The notes under the pieces are model-generated. The model was not told the DNA's origin. It searched no databases and saw only the letters and a program-made list of their open reading frames with translations. From Persebacter sp965221835 (GTDB lineage: Bacteria; Pseudomonadota; Gammaproteobacteria; Tethybacterales; Persebacteraceae), in assembly GCA_965221835.1 (NCBI GenBank), contig OZ244916.1:1860001-1924000 (forward strand): 64,000 nucleotides of DNA. The letters run 5' to 3'. Position numbers and translations under genes: made by a program. Below are positions 8,857 to 17,376 of this stretch, one piece after another. Each line of letters begins with the position of its first letter. Position 1 is the stretch's first letter.

Positions 8857-9954
8857 TTAGCGGGACGCGGGGCGGGCGGGGAAGACGAGGCGGTCGGCGG
8901 CGAGAAAATTGAAAACCGCGCCCGCCAAAATGCCGCAAACGAAAGCGGCGAAATGATAGCGCATAAAAAATCCGATGTGCAATGTTAGCAACGCATAAAC
9001 GCCCCAATTAATGCAAAATCCCGCCAATGAGACCGCGACAAATCGCGCCCATTGTCGCGCCGGCGAAGTGCGCGGACGCGCGTGAAAAGTCATAATCCGA
9101 TTGAGAAACCAGTTGGAACTCACCCCCGGCCAAAACGCCATCGCGCGCGCCCACAAATGCGAAAATCCCGCCGCCTGCAATCCGAAATAAAACAGCGTAT
9201 CCCACAAAAAACCGATGCCGCCGACCGCACCGAACTGCAACGCTTCCATTCGTTTCGGCCACAAATAATGATACAACCGCCGCAAATGGCGCAAATAATT
9301 CCACTGTTCGCGCAAACTCATTTTGCTTTTTCCGGCGTGACGGTCGCCGAAAAAAATCGGTGTTTCGGAAATTTTGTCGCGCGCATAACCGGCTTTGACG
9401 GCGATTTCCAGACCGATTTTGTAACCGACCGGCGATAACTTTTCCGGCGGCGGCGTTTGCGCACGGCGAAACGCGAAAAAACCCGACATCGGATCGGCGA
9501 GCGGCGTGAGCGGACGCGCCAACAATGTTGCCGCCAGCGAATTTAAACGCCGCAAAAGCGGCCAATCGCCCGCCGTTTCGCCGCCCGCCACATAACGCGA
9601 CCCGACAACAAAATCGGCATTTCCGGCGCGCAATGGCGCAATCAATTCGGGGATTTTTTCGGGCGGATGCGACAAATCGGCGTCCATCACCGTCACAAAC
9701 TCGCCGCGCGCAATGGCGATTCCGTCCATCACCGCCGCCGATAATCCGCGCGTGCCGGTGCGCGATAAAAGATGCAGCGGAATGTTTTCGGCGAGAGATG
9801 CGCAAACCGATGCGACATCGTCGCCGGACGGGTCGTCCGAAATAATTAATTCATAATCGCGTCCGGCAAGTGCGGCGGCAATGCGTTTTGCAAGTGCGGG
9901 AATGTTTTCCGCCTCGCGGTAGGTCGGTACCACGACGCTGATTTCGGGCGACAT
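8857..9954 (-). CDS. Family 2 glycosyltransferase fused to GtrA-like membrane domain
   Basis: A 365-residue fusion. Residues 1 to about 230 are a GT2 domain of the dolichol-phosphate mannosyltransferase type (ISVVVPTYREAENI, ISDDPSGDD, metal-binding VMDADLSHPP, VVGSRYVAGG). Residues from about 235 form a GtrA domain with four membrane segments (ALQFGAVGGIGFLWD, VSSNWFLNRIMTF). The usual role is transfer of a sugar to or from a polyprenyl-phosphate carrier for glycan or LPS decoration. The chosen ATG (9954-9952) lies 1 nt after the gyrA stop, with GAGGAA inside the gyrA end as ribosome-binding site, so it is translationally coupled to gyrA. Confidence 0.88.
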   Translation of the reverse strand: MSPEISVVVPTYREAENIPALAKRIAAALAGRDYELIISDDPSGDDVASVCASLAENIPLHLLSRTGTRGLSAAVMDGIAIARGEFVTVMDADLSHPPEKIPELIAPLRAGNADFVVGSRYVAGGETAGDWPLLRRLNSLAATLLARPLTPLADPMSGFFAFRRAQTPPPEKLSPVGYKIGLEIAVKAGYARDKISETPIFFGDRHAGKSKMSLREQWNYLRHLRRLYHYLWPKRMEALQFGAVGGIGFLWDTLFYFGLQAAGFSHLWARAMAFWPGVSSNWFLNRIMTFHARPRTSPARQWARFVAVSLAGFCINWGVYALLTLHIGFFMRYHFAAFVCGILAGAVFNFLAADRLVFPARPASR

Positions 9955-9955
9955 T

Positions 9956-12586
9956 TTATTCCTCGTCGTTCTCCTCGGCAATGCGCGCCAGCCCGACCAA
10001 TCGCCGTCCGGCGTCCAGACGAATCAGCGAAAAGCCCTGCGTGTTGCGCCCCTGTTTGCGAATTTCGTTCATATTCGTTCGCACCAGTACGCCGCCGTCC
10101 GTAATCAGCATCAAATCGTCTTTGTCTTCTGCCAAAGTCGCGCCAACAACGACCGCGTCCTTGTTTTTGCTTTTTAATTGCATCGCAATAACGCCGTATC
10201 CGCGCCGTCCTTTGACCGGAAATTCGGCGGCGTTGGTGCGTTTGCCGCGCCCGTTGTCGGCGGCGATGAGAATCGCGCGGTTTTTCGCCTCTTCGTCGGA
10301 CACCGCCAGCATAGAAACGACATGTCCGTCTTCGCCTTCCTTGAAATTAATACTCGCTACGCCGCGCGCCGTTCGGCTCAACGGACGCAATGCGTCCGCC
10401 GCAAAGCGCAAAACTTTGCCGCGATTGGAAAACAAAAGTACGGTGCCGCCTTGCATCACATCGGCGTTAATCAGTCGGTCGTCATCGTCCAAATCTATCG
10501 CAATAATTCCGTTGCTGCGCGGATTGGAAAATGCCTGCAGCGGCGTTTTTTTGACGATTCCTTTGGCGGTCGCAAAAACGACATGGCGCGCGCCTTCAAA
10601 GTTATCCACCGGCAATACCGTCTGCACCGTCTCACCTTCGCGTAAATTTAACAATCCGACAATCGGGTTGCCGCGCGCGGTGCGGGAGGCGGAGGGAATT
10701 TCGTATACTTTTTTGCAATACACCCGCCCGAGATTGGTAAACATTAAAAGATAGTCGTGCGTACTGGCGACAAAAAGACGGGCGATAAAATCGTCTTCGC
10801 GCGTACCGGCGGCGCGTTTTCCGCGTCCGCCGCGCCGTTGCGCCTGATAATCGGAAACCGGTTGCCGCTTGACATAGCCGCGATGCGAAAAAGTAACCAT
10901 CATTTCTTCTTCGGCAATAAGATTTTCCATATCCAACTCGCCGCCGTCAAACTCCGCGATTTCGCTGCGGCGGGGATTGGCAAAATTCTTTTTCATCTCG
11001 CTGAGTTCGTCGCCGATAACGCCGTCAATTTTTTCGGGACTCGCCAAAAGCGCGAGATGACCGGCGATTTCGTCCATTACGGCGGCGTAATCGGCGGCGA
11101 TTTTGTCGCGCTCCATCGCCGTCAATCGGGCGAGACGCAAATCCAAAATCGCCTTCGCTTGCGCATCCGAAAATAAATAACCGTCTTTTTGCAAACCGCG
11201 AGACGGGTCGGCGTTTTCGGGACGAGACGCGTCCGGCGATTCGAGTCGCGCCAACATTGACCGGACTGTTTGCGCCGGCCACGGGCGCGCTTTCAATGCC
11301 GCTTCCGCTTCCGCGGGCGATGAAGAGTTTTTAATTAGTGCGACAATTTCGTCCACATTGGCAACCGCGGCGGCGTAACCTTCCAGCAAATGCGCCCGCG
11401 CCCGCGCCTTCCGCAAATCAAATGTCGCGCGGCGTACTACGACTTCGCGGCGGTGACGCAAAAAATACGACAGCATATCTTTCAAGCCGAGCAAACGCGG
11501 TGCGCCGTCTACCAAAGACACCATATTCATGGAAAAGTTGTCTTGCATTTGCGTTTCTTTGAAGAGGCGGTTTAGCACGACTTCGGGATTTTCGTTGCGG
11601 CGCAACTCTATGACGACACGGATTCCGCTGCGGTCGGATTCGTCGCGCAAATCGGAAATGCCGTCCAGTTTTTTGTCGCGTACCAAATCGGCGATGCGGG
11701 CGATAAGCGTGGCTTTGTTGACCTGATACGGCAACTCGTCTATGATAATGGCGACTTTTCCGCCTTTTTCGGCGGCAATATCGTCCAGCACCGCCTGTTT
11801 GCCTTTTTTCTTGTCGACAGATTCAAAATGCGTTTTGGCGCGCATAATCACTCTGCCGCGCCCGGTGCGGTATGCTTCGCGTATTCCGCCTTTTGCCGAA
11901 ACGCCGGACAGCAATGCGCCGGTGGGAAAATCGGGCGCGGGGATTAGTTTGATTAGCGCGTCCGCATCGCATCCGGGATTTTTGAGAAGATGCAAAGACG
12001 CGTCTATTACTTCGCCGAGATTGTGCGGCGGAATGTTTGTCGCCATGCCGACCGCAATACCCGAAGAACCGTTGACGAGAAGATTGGGAAAACGCGCCGG
12101 CAACACCGAAGGTTCTTGTTCGGCACCGTCGTAGTTGGGGACGAAATCCACCGTTTCGCGGTCTATATCGGCGAGCAAAGTATGCGTGATTTTCGCCATT
12201 CGCACTTCGGTATATCGCATGGCGGCGGCGTTGTCGCCGTCTATGGAACCGAAGTTGCCTTGCCCGTCGACCAGCGGTTCGCGCATGGAAAAACTTTGTG
12301 CCATCCGCACCAACGCATCATAAACGGCGTTGCCGTCATGCGGGTGAAATTTACCCAGCACATCGCCGACAATGCGGGCGGATTTTTTGTAAGGTTTGTT
12401 AAAATCGTTGTTCGCTTCGTGCATTGCGAACAAAGTCCGCCGATGCACGGGTTTGAGACCGTCGCGTACATCGGGCAGGGCGCGACCGACAATCACGCTC
12501 ATGGAATAATCCAAATAGGCGCTTTTCATCCGCGCCTCCAAACTTACCGTCCGCAGTTCTTTGGCGAAGTTGGCGCCCTGATTCAC
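9956..12586 (-). CDS. gyrA: DNA gyrase subunit A
   Basis: An 876-residue type II topoisomerase subunit that cuts and rejoins DNA with GyrB. It contains LPDVRDGLKPVHRR, catalytic Tyr125 in AAMRYTEVRM, and the C-terminal GyrA box QRRGGRGK near residue 595. The start is taken as GTG at 12586, preceded by AAGGAAAA; an in-frame ATG further upstream gives non-homologous residues. The quinolone-determining region reads HPHDGNAVYD where E. coli has HPHGDSAVYD, so Asn replaces Ser83 and Gly-Asp is reversed. The glycosyltransferase gene follows without a gap. Confidence 0.97.
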   Translation of the reverse strand: MNQGANFAKELRTVSLEARMKSAYLDYSMSVIVGRALPDVRDGLKPVHRRTLFAMHEANNDFNKPYKKSARIVGDVLGKFHPHDGNAVYDALVRMAQSFSMREPLVDGQGNFGSIDGDNAAAMRYTEVRMAKITHTLLADIDRETVDFVPNYDGAEQEPSVLPARFPNLLVNGSSGIAVGMATNIPPHNLGEVIDASLHLLKNPGCDADALIKLIPAPDFPTGALLSGVSAKGGIREAYRTGRGRVIMRAKTHFESVDKKKGKQAVLDDIAAEKGGKVAIIIDELPYQVNKATLIARIADLVRDKKLDGISDLRDESDRSGIRVVIELRRNENPEVVLNRLFKETQMQDNFSMNMVSLVDGAPRLLGLKDMLSYFLRHRREVVVRRATFDLRKARARAHLLEGYAAAVANVDEIVALIKNSSSPAEAEAALKARPWPAQTVRSMLARLESPDASRPENADPSRGLQKDGYLFSDAQAKAILDLRLARLTAMERDKIAADYAAVMDEIAGHLALLASPEKIDGVIGDELSEMKKNFANPRRSEIAEFDGGELDMENLIAEEEMMVTFSHRGYVKRQPVSDYQAQRRGGRGKRAAGTREDDFIARLFVASTHDYLLMFTNLGRVYCKKVYEIPSASRTARGNPIVGLLNLREGETVQTVLPVDNFEGARHVVFATAKGIVKKTPLQAFSNPRSNGIIAIDLDDDDRLINADVMQGGTVLLFSNRGKVLRFAADALRPLSRTARGVASINFKEGEDGHVVSMLAVSDEEAKNRAILIAADNGRGKRTNAAEFPVKGRRGYGVIAMQLKSKNKDAVVVGATLAEDKDDLMLITDGGVLVRTNMNEIRKQGRNTQGFSLIRLDAGRRLVGLARIAEENDEE

Positions 12587-12815
12587 AGTTGGTTTTCCTT
12601 TTCTTGAAATTAAAATAAAAATGTCATTATAGCATAAAACTTCCCCCGAACCGTCCGCAAGATTCTCTTTTCCGCGCGCCGCTTCCGCCCGCTTTCTGCT
12701 TTGCCACAAAATACGATAAATTCGCAAATTTCCGAATAACTTGCAAAACGGTGGCGAAAAGTGCTATATTATTTTGTATGCAAAACGCGTTGCCCGATTG
12801 CGATTGGAAAAAACG

Positions 12816-13430
12816 ATGAATCCGCTCGCCGCTTTGGTTGCGCCGGCGCGTACTTTTAGCGCGCTTGCCGATGTGCCGCCGCCGATTTCGCAAACGATGA
12901 TTTGGGCGGCGTTGGCGGGTGCGGCGCCGCCGGTTTGCGCGTTTTTTGGCATGATTATTTTCGGTTGGCGACTCGGAGTCGGCGCGCCTTTGGCAATTTC
13001 GCCAAAACTTGCAGCGGCGATTTCCGTTGCCTATTATGTTTTGTTGCTGGGCGGATTTGTCGCTGCGGCGATGATGATGCGGTGGATGGCGCCGTCTTAT
13101 CGTGCGCACGCCGGTCTCGCCGCACATGCTGCATTGTTGCTGGCGGCGGGTGCACCGCTGATGTTGGGCGGAATCGCGCATTTATATCCGCTTCTGGAAT
13201 TTAATCTGATGTTGCTCGCCCCTGCGATGATGTGGAGTATGTATTTGCTTTATACGGGGCTGCCGAAAGTTTTGCGAACAGATGCGGACAGCGGAATGTT
13301 GATGGCGACTTCCATGTTGGGCGTATTTTTTGTTGCCGCTAATGCGCTGATGTTTATTTCCATCGCCCTGTGGACTTTGGGATTGGGACCGGATATCGGC
13401 TTTGATTGGCGGATGTCGGTATCGGGATGA
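12816..13430 (+). CDS. Yip1-family multi-pass membrane protein
   Basis: A 204-residue inner-membrane protein with five to six hydrophobic segments, starting NPLAALVAPARTFSALAD, a typical Yip1-domain opening. The family function in bacteria is unclear. The ATG at 12816 follows a weak purine-rich site; a -10-like TATATT sits near 12769. The last four bases overlap the ccoN start (ATGA), so it is probably translated with the cbb3 oxidase operon and may assist it, though that is only a contextual guess. Confidence 0.75.
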   Translation: MNPLAALVAPARTFSALADVPPPISQTMIWAALAGAAPPVCAFFGMIIFGWRLGVGAPLAISPKLAAAISVAYYVLLLGGFVAAAMMMRWMAPSYRAHAGLAAHAALLLAAGAPLMLGGIAHLYPLLEFNLMLLAPAMMWSMYLLYTGLPKVLRTDADSGMLMATSMLGVFFVAANALMFISIALWTLGLGPDIGFDWRMSVSG

Positions 13431-14905
13431 ACGCGCCGCATTCGCCGAAATACGATGATCGCGCGGTTCGTCCGCTCGTATTTTGCGCCATATTTTGGTC
13501 GCTGGTCGCGATGGCGGCGGGCGTGTGGGCGGCGGCGGAATTGGTTTTTCCGGCATTGAATTTAAATCTGCCGTGGCTGACATTCGGGCGTTTGCGCACC
13601 GTACATACAAACGCTGCGATATTCGGATTCGGCGGTTCGGCGTTGATTGCGGCGTCTTTGTATTCGGTGCAACGCACTTGCCGGGTCGGTTTATTTTTGC
13701 CGTCTCTGGCAATTTTTACGGCGATTTTGTGGCAATATATTTTAGTATTCGGCGCGTTCGCGCTTTTTGCCGGAATTAATCAGGGCAAGGAATATGCGGA
13801 ACTGCCGTGGACGGTGGACATTCTCGTCGTCGTCGCATGGTTGTGTTATGCGGCGGTATTTTTCGGCACTTTGGCGCAGCGAACGATTCGCCCGATTTAT
13901 GTTTCTAACTGGTTTTTCGGCGCGTTCATTATTGTCGTGGCGATGTTGCATTTGGTCAATTCGCTCGCCGCCCCGGTCGGTTTCGCCGAATCCGTTCCGA
14001 TTTACGCCGGGGCACAAGATGCAGTCGTGCAGTGGTGGTACGGACATAACGCAGTCGGTTTTTTTCTCACCGGCGGATTTTTGGGAATGATGTATTATTT
14101 TTTGCCGAAAATTACCGGACGCCCGATTTGGAGTTATCGCATTTCCATTCTCGCGTTTTGGTCGTTTACTTTTACTTATATTTGGGCGGGACCGCATCAT
14201 CTGCATTACAACGCCGTGCCGGATTGGGTGCAAACTTTGGGAATGGTGATGAGTTTAATTCTCCTCGCCCCGTCGTGGGGGACGATGGTGAACGGCATTA
14301 TGACAATCAGCGGTGCGTGGCAAAAACTGAAAACCGAACCGGCATTGCGCTTTATCGCTTTGTCGCTGGCGTTTTACGGTCTCGCAACTTTTGAAGGCCC
14401 GATGATGGCGATTCGCTCGGTCAATGCGGTGAGTCATTTCACCGAATGGACGATAGGGCATGTGCATTCCGGTGCGCTCGGCTGGAACGCTTTCGTTACT
14501 TTCGGCGCATTTTATTATCTGATTCCGCGTCTCGCCGGACGCCCGCTGTACAGCATCCGGCTTGCAAATTTACATTTCGCGTTCGGCTTTGTCGGCGTTT
14601 TGCTGTATATGCTTTCTATGTGGGGGGCGGGCATTACGCAGGGACTTTTGTGGCTCGGGCTGGAAAATGGCGAAATCAAATTCAGTTTCGTTGAAGTAAT
14701 GGATGCGGTCGCGCCTTATTATCTGATTCGTCTCGTCGGCGGCATTTTATTTTTTGGCGGCGCATGCATAATGACATGGAACTTTGCGCGTACTTTTGCC
14801 GGCGAAAAATCGCCCTTAATAGATTCGGCAAATTCGGCAGATTCGCCGCAATCATCGGAATCGCCGCAATCATCGGAATCGCCGCAAACGGCGGAAGCGG
14901 CGTAA
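13427..14905 (+). CDS. ccoN: cbb3-type cytochrome c oxidase subunit I
   Basis: A 492-residue, twelve-helix catalytic subunit that reduces O2 to water at high affinity. Haem and copper ligands are visible: His60 (RTVHTNAAIFGFGG), CuB ligands His207 (WWYGHNAVGF) and His257-His258 (WAGPHHLHYN), likely cross-linked Tyr251, and haem ligands in TEWTIGHVHSG (His345, His347). The C-terminus carries a low-complexity tail of repeated SPQSSE units, about 20 residues beyond the usual end. The ATG at 13427 overlaps the Yip1 gene stop. It is the first gene of ccoNOQP. Confidence 0.97.
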   Translation: MNAPHSPKYDDRAVRPLVFCAIFWSLVAMAAGVWAAAELVFPALNLNLPWLTFGRLRTVHTNAAIFGFGGSALIAASLYSVQRTCRVGLFLPSLAIFTAILWQYILVFGAFALFAGINQGKEYAELPWTVDILVVVAWLCYAAVFFGTLAQRTIRPIYVSNWFFGAFIIVVAMLHLVNSLAAPVGFAESVPIYAGAQDAVVQWWYGHNAVGFFLTGGFLGMMYYFLPKITGRPIWSYRISILAFWSFTFTYIWAGPHHLHYNAVPDWVQTLGMVMSLILLAPSWGTMVNGIMTISGAWQKLKTEPALRFIALSLAFYGLATFEGPMMAIRSVNAVSHFTEWTIGHVHSGALGWNAFVTFGAFYYLIPRLAGRPLYSIRLANLHFAFGFVGVLLYMLSMWGAGITQGLLWLGLENGEIKFSFVEVMDAVAPYYLIRLVGGILFFGGACIMTWNFARTFAGEKSPLIDSANSADSPQSSESPQSSESPQTAEAA

Positions 14906-15522
14906 TGTTTGAACGGTTGCACAAATTCGCGGAACATAACGCGCTGGCGTTTATTGTCAGCGTATTAATTGTTGTTTCCATCGGCGGACTCGCACAAATT
15001 ATGCCGCTGATTTTTCAACCGCCGGGCGCATCCCGTCCGCCGCTGCAAATTCCTTATACGGCGACGGAAATCGCCGGGCGGGCGATATACATTCGCGAAT
15101 CGTGCGGGCTGTGTCATTCGCAACAAGTGCGCCCGCTTCTTGCCGAAGTGCGGCGATATGGCGAACCGTCTTTGCCGGAAGAGTTTGTATACGACCGCCC
15201 GTTTTTGTGGGGATCCAAACGCACCGGTCCGGATCTTGCACGGGTCGGCGGAAAATATTCAGACGCATGGCATCGTTTGCATTTGCGCAATCCGCGGGCG
15301 GTCGTGCCGACTTCAATTATGCCCGCCTATCCGTGGCTGGAAGAACGCACAGCAGACGCGAAACTCGCCCAAAGAACGATGGCGGCTTTGCAACGACTCG
15401 GCGCGCCCTATACGCCCGCACAAATTCAAAACGCCGCCCGCGAACTAAAAGGCGCAAGCGAAATGGACGCGCTAATCGCATATTTGCAATCGCTCGGACG
15501 GCGCGCGGAAAGGGCGCAATGA
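14905..15522 (+). CDS. ccoO: cbb3 oxidase mono-haem subunit II
   Basis: A 205-residue subunit with one N-terminal membrane anchor (AFIVSVLIVVSIGGLAQIMP) and one c-type haem site CGLCHSQQ near residue 72; a methionine in TSIMPAYPWL is the likely distal ligand. It passes electrons from CcoP to CcoN. Start and ccoN stop overlap as TAATG. The frame is open upstream, but that reads the ccoN tail in another frame. Confidence 0.96.
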   Translation: MFERLHKFAEHNALAFIVSVLIVVSIGGLAQIMPLIFQPPGASRPPLQIPYTATEIAGRAIYIRESCGLCHSQQVRPLLAEVRRYGEPSLPEEFVYDRPFLWGSKRTGPDLARVGGKYSDAWHRLHLRNPRAVVPTSIMPAYPWLEERTADAKLAQRTMAALQRLGAPYTPAQIQNAARELKGASEMDALIAYLQSLGRRAERAQ

Positions 15523-15665
15523 GCGGAGTCGGCGTTTTGATTGTCATCGGCGACATACTCATCAGCGGCGCGCTGGTTACGCTGGCGGCGTGGCTGTTTT
15601 GCGGTGCCGGAAAAGAATCGCTGGATGCGGCGGCGCGCATTCCGCTGGACGAAGACGATGAATAA
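15519..15665 (+). CDS. ccoQ: cbb3 oxidase small subunit CcoQ/FixQ
   Basis: A 48-residue, single-helix protein (GVLIVIGDILISGALVTLAA) with a short polar tail ending SLDAAARIPLDEDDE, the acidic CcoQ ending. Subunit IV stabilises the oxidase complex. It overlaps ccoO by four bases and ccoP by eight, fixing it in the operon. Confidence 0.88.
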   Translation: MSGVGVLIVIGDILISGALVTLAAWLFCGAGKESLDAAARIPLDEDDE

Positions 15666-16563
15666 TATTGCCGATTTTACAACCGGATTTTGGAGCGGCT
15701 GGGTCGCGGTTTTGACGATTCTCGGCATCGCGTTTGTTTGCGGTTTGCTGTGGACTTCGGCACGCGGACGCATTCGCGCCGAAGAATCGGTGTGGGACGA
15801 AACGCTGCGCGAAGGCGATGCGCCGCCGCCGCAATGGTGGTATATGCTTTTTTTGGCGATGATTATCGTATCCGCCGCCTATCTCATTTTATATCCCGGT
15901 CTCGGCGGTTTTCGCGGCGTTTTGGATTGGACGCAACACCATCAATATCAACAAGCGAAAGAATATTACGACGAACGATTCGGCGAAGCGCGCGAAAAAT
16001 GGCGCACCGCACCTTTCGCCGAAATCGCCGAAGACAAAAGCGCAATGCAAACGGCGGCGGCGTTGTTTGCCGAACATTGCGCCGGTTGTCACGGACGAGA
16101 CGGTCGCGGACAAGCAAATTTATTTCCCGATTTAACCGATGATATTTGGCAATGGGGCGCGGACGACAAATCGGTTTTGGAATCGGTAGCGGCGGGACGG
16201 CGGGCGTTGATGCCGCCGCAAATCGCGGCATTGGGCGGCGAAAAATCGGCGGCAGCAATGGCAGATTATATCCTCGCCGGTTTTCCGGCGGAAGAAAAAT
16301 ATGCAGATTCGGCGGCGAAGTTTGCGACCGTTTGCGCGGCATGTCACGGCGCAAACGGAACCGGAAACGCAACTTTGGGCGCACCCGATTTAACCGATGA
16401 AGTTTGGTTGTACGGAAAAAGTAGGGACGCAATTTTGACGGCGATAATTCACGGTCGCAACGGCGAAATGCCCGCACAACTTTCCCGCCTCGGCGAAGCC
16501 CGCACCCGCCTCCTCGCCGCCTGGCTCGCCACCAGAAAAATCAACGAATTCCCCCCGCGTTAA
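15658..16563 (+). CDS. ccoP: cbb3 oxidase di-haem subunit III
   Basis: A 301-residue protein with two N-terminal membrane helices (about 13-33 and 60-80) and two c-type haem sites, CAGCH (about 142) and CAACH (about 227), each followed by a cytochrome c domain with an axial Met (ALMPPQIAAL, GEMPAQLSRL). It receives electrons from soluble cytochrome c. It is the last gene of ccoNOQP; no assembly genes (ccoGHIS) follow. Confidence 0.96.
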   Translation: MNNIADFTTGFWSGWVAVLTILGIAFVCGLLWTSARGRIRAEESVWDETLREGDAPPPQWWYMLFLAMIIVSAAYLILYPGLGGFRGVLDWTQHHQYQQAKEYYDERFGEAREKWRTAPFAEIAEDKSAMQTAAALFAEHCAGCHGRDGRGQANLFPDLTDDIWQWGADDKSVLESVAAGRRALMPPQIAALGGEKSAAAMADYILAGFPAEEKYADSAAKFATVCAACHGANGTGNATLGAPDLTDEVWLYGKSRDAILTAIIHGRNGEMPAQLSRLGEARTRLLAAWLATRKINEFPPR

Positions 16564-16601
16564 TTTTTTCCGGGCATTGTTCGGCGGGGTAAAATATTTT
16601 T

Positions 16602-17135
16602 ATGCCCAGAAGCCGATACGCATTTGCCGCGGAAGATGCGCCTCATTTTTTGACATTTACCGTCAACGATTAGATTCCGGTTTTTCAGAATCCGGGAATG
16701 GCACAAATTTTTTTGGACCCGCTTGCGAATTTGCGCGAACGGGAAATAAAATTGCATGCCTTCGTATTGATGGAGAATCATGCGCACTGCATCCTGTGCG
16801 GCGACGGTTTGTTCGAACAAGTTCGCTTGCTTAAAGGCAAGACGGCAAAAATGTGTCTGGATTTTTTAAGGGATGGCGGGGGAAGAAACGAATCTTTACG
16901 GCGCATGAGATTATTTCGGAGCGCCGACCGGCGGATGAACGCGCATCAATTCTGGCGTGCGGGTTCCCATCCGCAAGTAATACAAAGCGAAGAAATGATG
17001 AGGCAGAAAATTGCCTATATTCACAACAACCCCGTGCGCAGGGGATATGTGGAACGCGCCGAACATTGGCGATATTCCAGTGCGGCGAATTACGCGCAAA
17101 CCGGCGGAGTTATGGAAGTTGATACGAACTGGTAA
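16602..17135 (+). pseudogene. REP-associated tyrosine transposase (Y1 family), broken by a nonsense codon
   Basis: The frame from ATG 16602 reads MPRSRYAFAAEDAPHFLTFTVND, then TAG at 16671-16673, then IPVFQNPGMAQ onward to 17135. Relatives have Trp at this point (FTVxDWxPVF), so TGG to TAG is the simplest explanation. The HUH motif is present (HAFVLMENHAHCIL), as is the C-terminal block YIHNNPVRRGYVERAEHWRYSSAANY with candidate catalytic tyrosines. Intact, it would be about 177 residues. An ATG at 16698 could restart a truncated protein containing HUH. A REP-like doublet follows immediately. Confidence 0.75.
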
Positions 17136-17160
17136 TTCCGCCGTCGCCGTCCTCGCCACC

Positions 17161-17305
17161 GACATTTGTCGGGGGCGAAACAAGCCGCAGCAGTTTACTG
17201 CTGCAAAACCCGGCATTTTCCGCGAACGATAGATTGCGGCGGGAAGGCGGAAATTGCGGGGGCGGAGTAAACTCCGCCGAACTCGTTTCGCCCCCGACAA
17301 ATGTC
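17161..17305. repeat. REP-like doublet (BIME-like) beside the RAYT gene
   Basis: A 21-bp perfect inverted repeat (17161-17181 and 17285-17305, core GACATTTGTCGGGGGCG) encloses two perfect hairpins in opposite orientation: GCAGCAGTTTACTGCTGC at 17187-17204 and GGCGGAGTAAACTCCGCC at 17261-17278. The two share the AGTTTACT core but differ in stems with matching changes on both sides, which suggests selection on the hairpin. A transposase flanked by such a pair is the REPtron arrangement. Confidence 0.75.
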
Positions 17306-17344
17306 AGGGGCGAGATGAGTTTCCGCCGCCGAATTCCCGCAAAA

Positions 17345-17376
17345 AGGGCGGGAAACGGAATTCCCGCCGGTTTTTG
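17345..17376 (-). terminator. Intrinsic terminator of ankyrin gene 1
   Basis: GGCGGGAA-acgg-AATTCCCGCC hairpin bounded by AAAAA on the left and TTTTT on the right, so it can act in both directions. It lies directly after the stop of the minus-strand ankyrin gene and resembles the terminators at 18499, 20908 and 33883. Confidence 0.7.

Noticed and set aside
8211..8860. Overlapping forward reading frames in the 59-bp array (such as repeated LHFMRSLLRKICGK peptides)
   Set aside because: They exist only because the repeat lacks plus-strand stops and shifts frame each unit; there is no consistent start signal and no protein-like constraint.
16671..16673. TAG recoding (suppressor or alternative code) in the transposase
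   Set aside because: All housekeeping genes in the window read with the standard code, and a decayed transposase is common; not needed to explain the data.
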